Assembly: GCA_009700715.1 (NCBI GenBank)
Contig: WLLM01000050.1
Coordinates: 1-6,113 of the forward strand
Origin: Actinomycetota bacterium
Lineage (GTDB): Bacteria; Actinomycetota; Actinomycetes; Nanopelagicales; Nanopelagicaceae
Reading direction: 5' to 3'
DNA: 6,113 nt
Part shown: positions 6,055 to 6,113 of the stretch, piece after piece
How the letters are laid out: each line of letters opens with the position of its first letter
Position numbering within the stretch: position 1 is the first letter of the stretch
Made by a program: the position numbers and the translations under genes
Notes under the pieces: generated by a model
What the model was told of the DNA's origin: nothing
The model's input: the letters and a program-made list of their open reading frames with translations, nothing else
The model's database searches: none

Positions 6055-6113
6055 ATGTTTGAGCGCTTTACCGATCGAGCCCGACGCGTTGTTGTCTTGG
6101 CTCAAGAAGAAGC
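6055..6113 (+). CDS. clpC: ATP-dependent Clp protease ATP-binding subunit ClpC, 3'-truncated by window edge
   Basis: AAA+ unfoldase that feeds proteins to the ClpP peptidase for degradation; it is the main Clp ATPase of actinobacteria. Only 19 complete codons and two bases of the next are present, reading MFERFTDRARRVVVLAQEE. This is the near-invariant opening of actinobacterial ClpC, the first helix of the N-terminal Clp repeat domain. The strong Shine-Dalgarno and the first-residue match fix the start. The ATPase domains lie beyond the window, so their integrity cannot be judged. It follows the lysS-argA block, as in related genomes, but is set off by the longest gap in the window and is probably a separate transcription unit. 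Confidence 0.93.
   Translation, partial: MFERFTDRARRVVVLAQEE

Noticed and set aside
1..6113. Mobile elements, CRISPR arrays, tRNA genes, toxin-antitoxin or defence genes
   Set aside because: No repeated spacer pattern, transposase, terminal inverted repeats, cloverleaf or defence motif was seen. All coding space is accounted for by conserved metabolic and translation genes.

Overview
The window is a compact stretch of housekeeping genes, all on the + strand, from what looks like a low-GC actinobacterium. Two things point there. The gene order panC-nadB-nadC-coaX-lysS-(N-acetylglutamate synthase)-clpC is an actinobacterial arrangement. The small acetyltransferase also closely resembles, from memory, the short mycobacterial ArgA (Rv2747 type). 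Base composition judged by eye is in the mid-40s % GC, low for Actinobacteria. With the very short gene spacing this suggests a streamlined freshwater lineage such as Nanopelagicales (acI), or possibly a small aquatic Microbacteriaceae. That placement is inference, not something the sequence proves.

Layout: 2-652 is the C-terminal three quarters of panC (pantothenate synthetase), cut by the left edge. 649-2259 is nadB (L-aspartate oxidase), overlapping panC by 4 bases (ATGA). 2259-3095 is nadC (quinolinate phosphoribosyltransferase), overlapping nadB by 1 base (TAATG) behind a strong Shine-Dalgarno. 3098-3862 is coaX (type III pantothenate kinase), 2 bases after nadC. 3882-5390 is lysS (class II lysyl-tRNA synthetase) after a 19-base gap. 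5405-5899 is a short N-acetylglutamate synthase-type GNAT protein after 14 bases. 5900-6054 is the only real intergenic region, with C4/G4 hairpin-capable sequence, a possible clpC promoter and the clpC ribosome binding site. 6055-6113 is the first 19 complete codons of clpC.

Function: panC makes pantothenate and coaX phosphorylates it, the first step of CoA synthesis. Between them nadB and nadC carry out the first and third steps of de novo NAD synthesis from aspartate; nadA, the middle step, is not in the window. The first four genes are tight enough for one transcript with translational coupling. lysS and the acetyltransferase lack good Shine-Dalgarno sequences and have -10-like hexamers just before their ATGs, so they may also be made from leaderless or near-leaderless transcripts. 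clpC has a clear Shine-Dalgarno and seems to be a separate unit.

I see no mobile element, CRISPR array, RNA gene, toxin system or defence gene. I do not think the window contains an undescribed system; the findings are modest points of operon structure and regulation.
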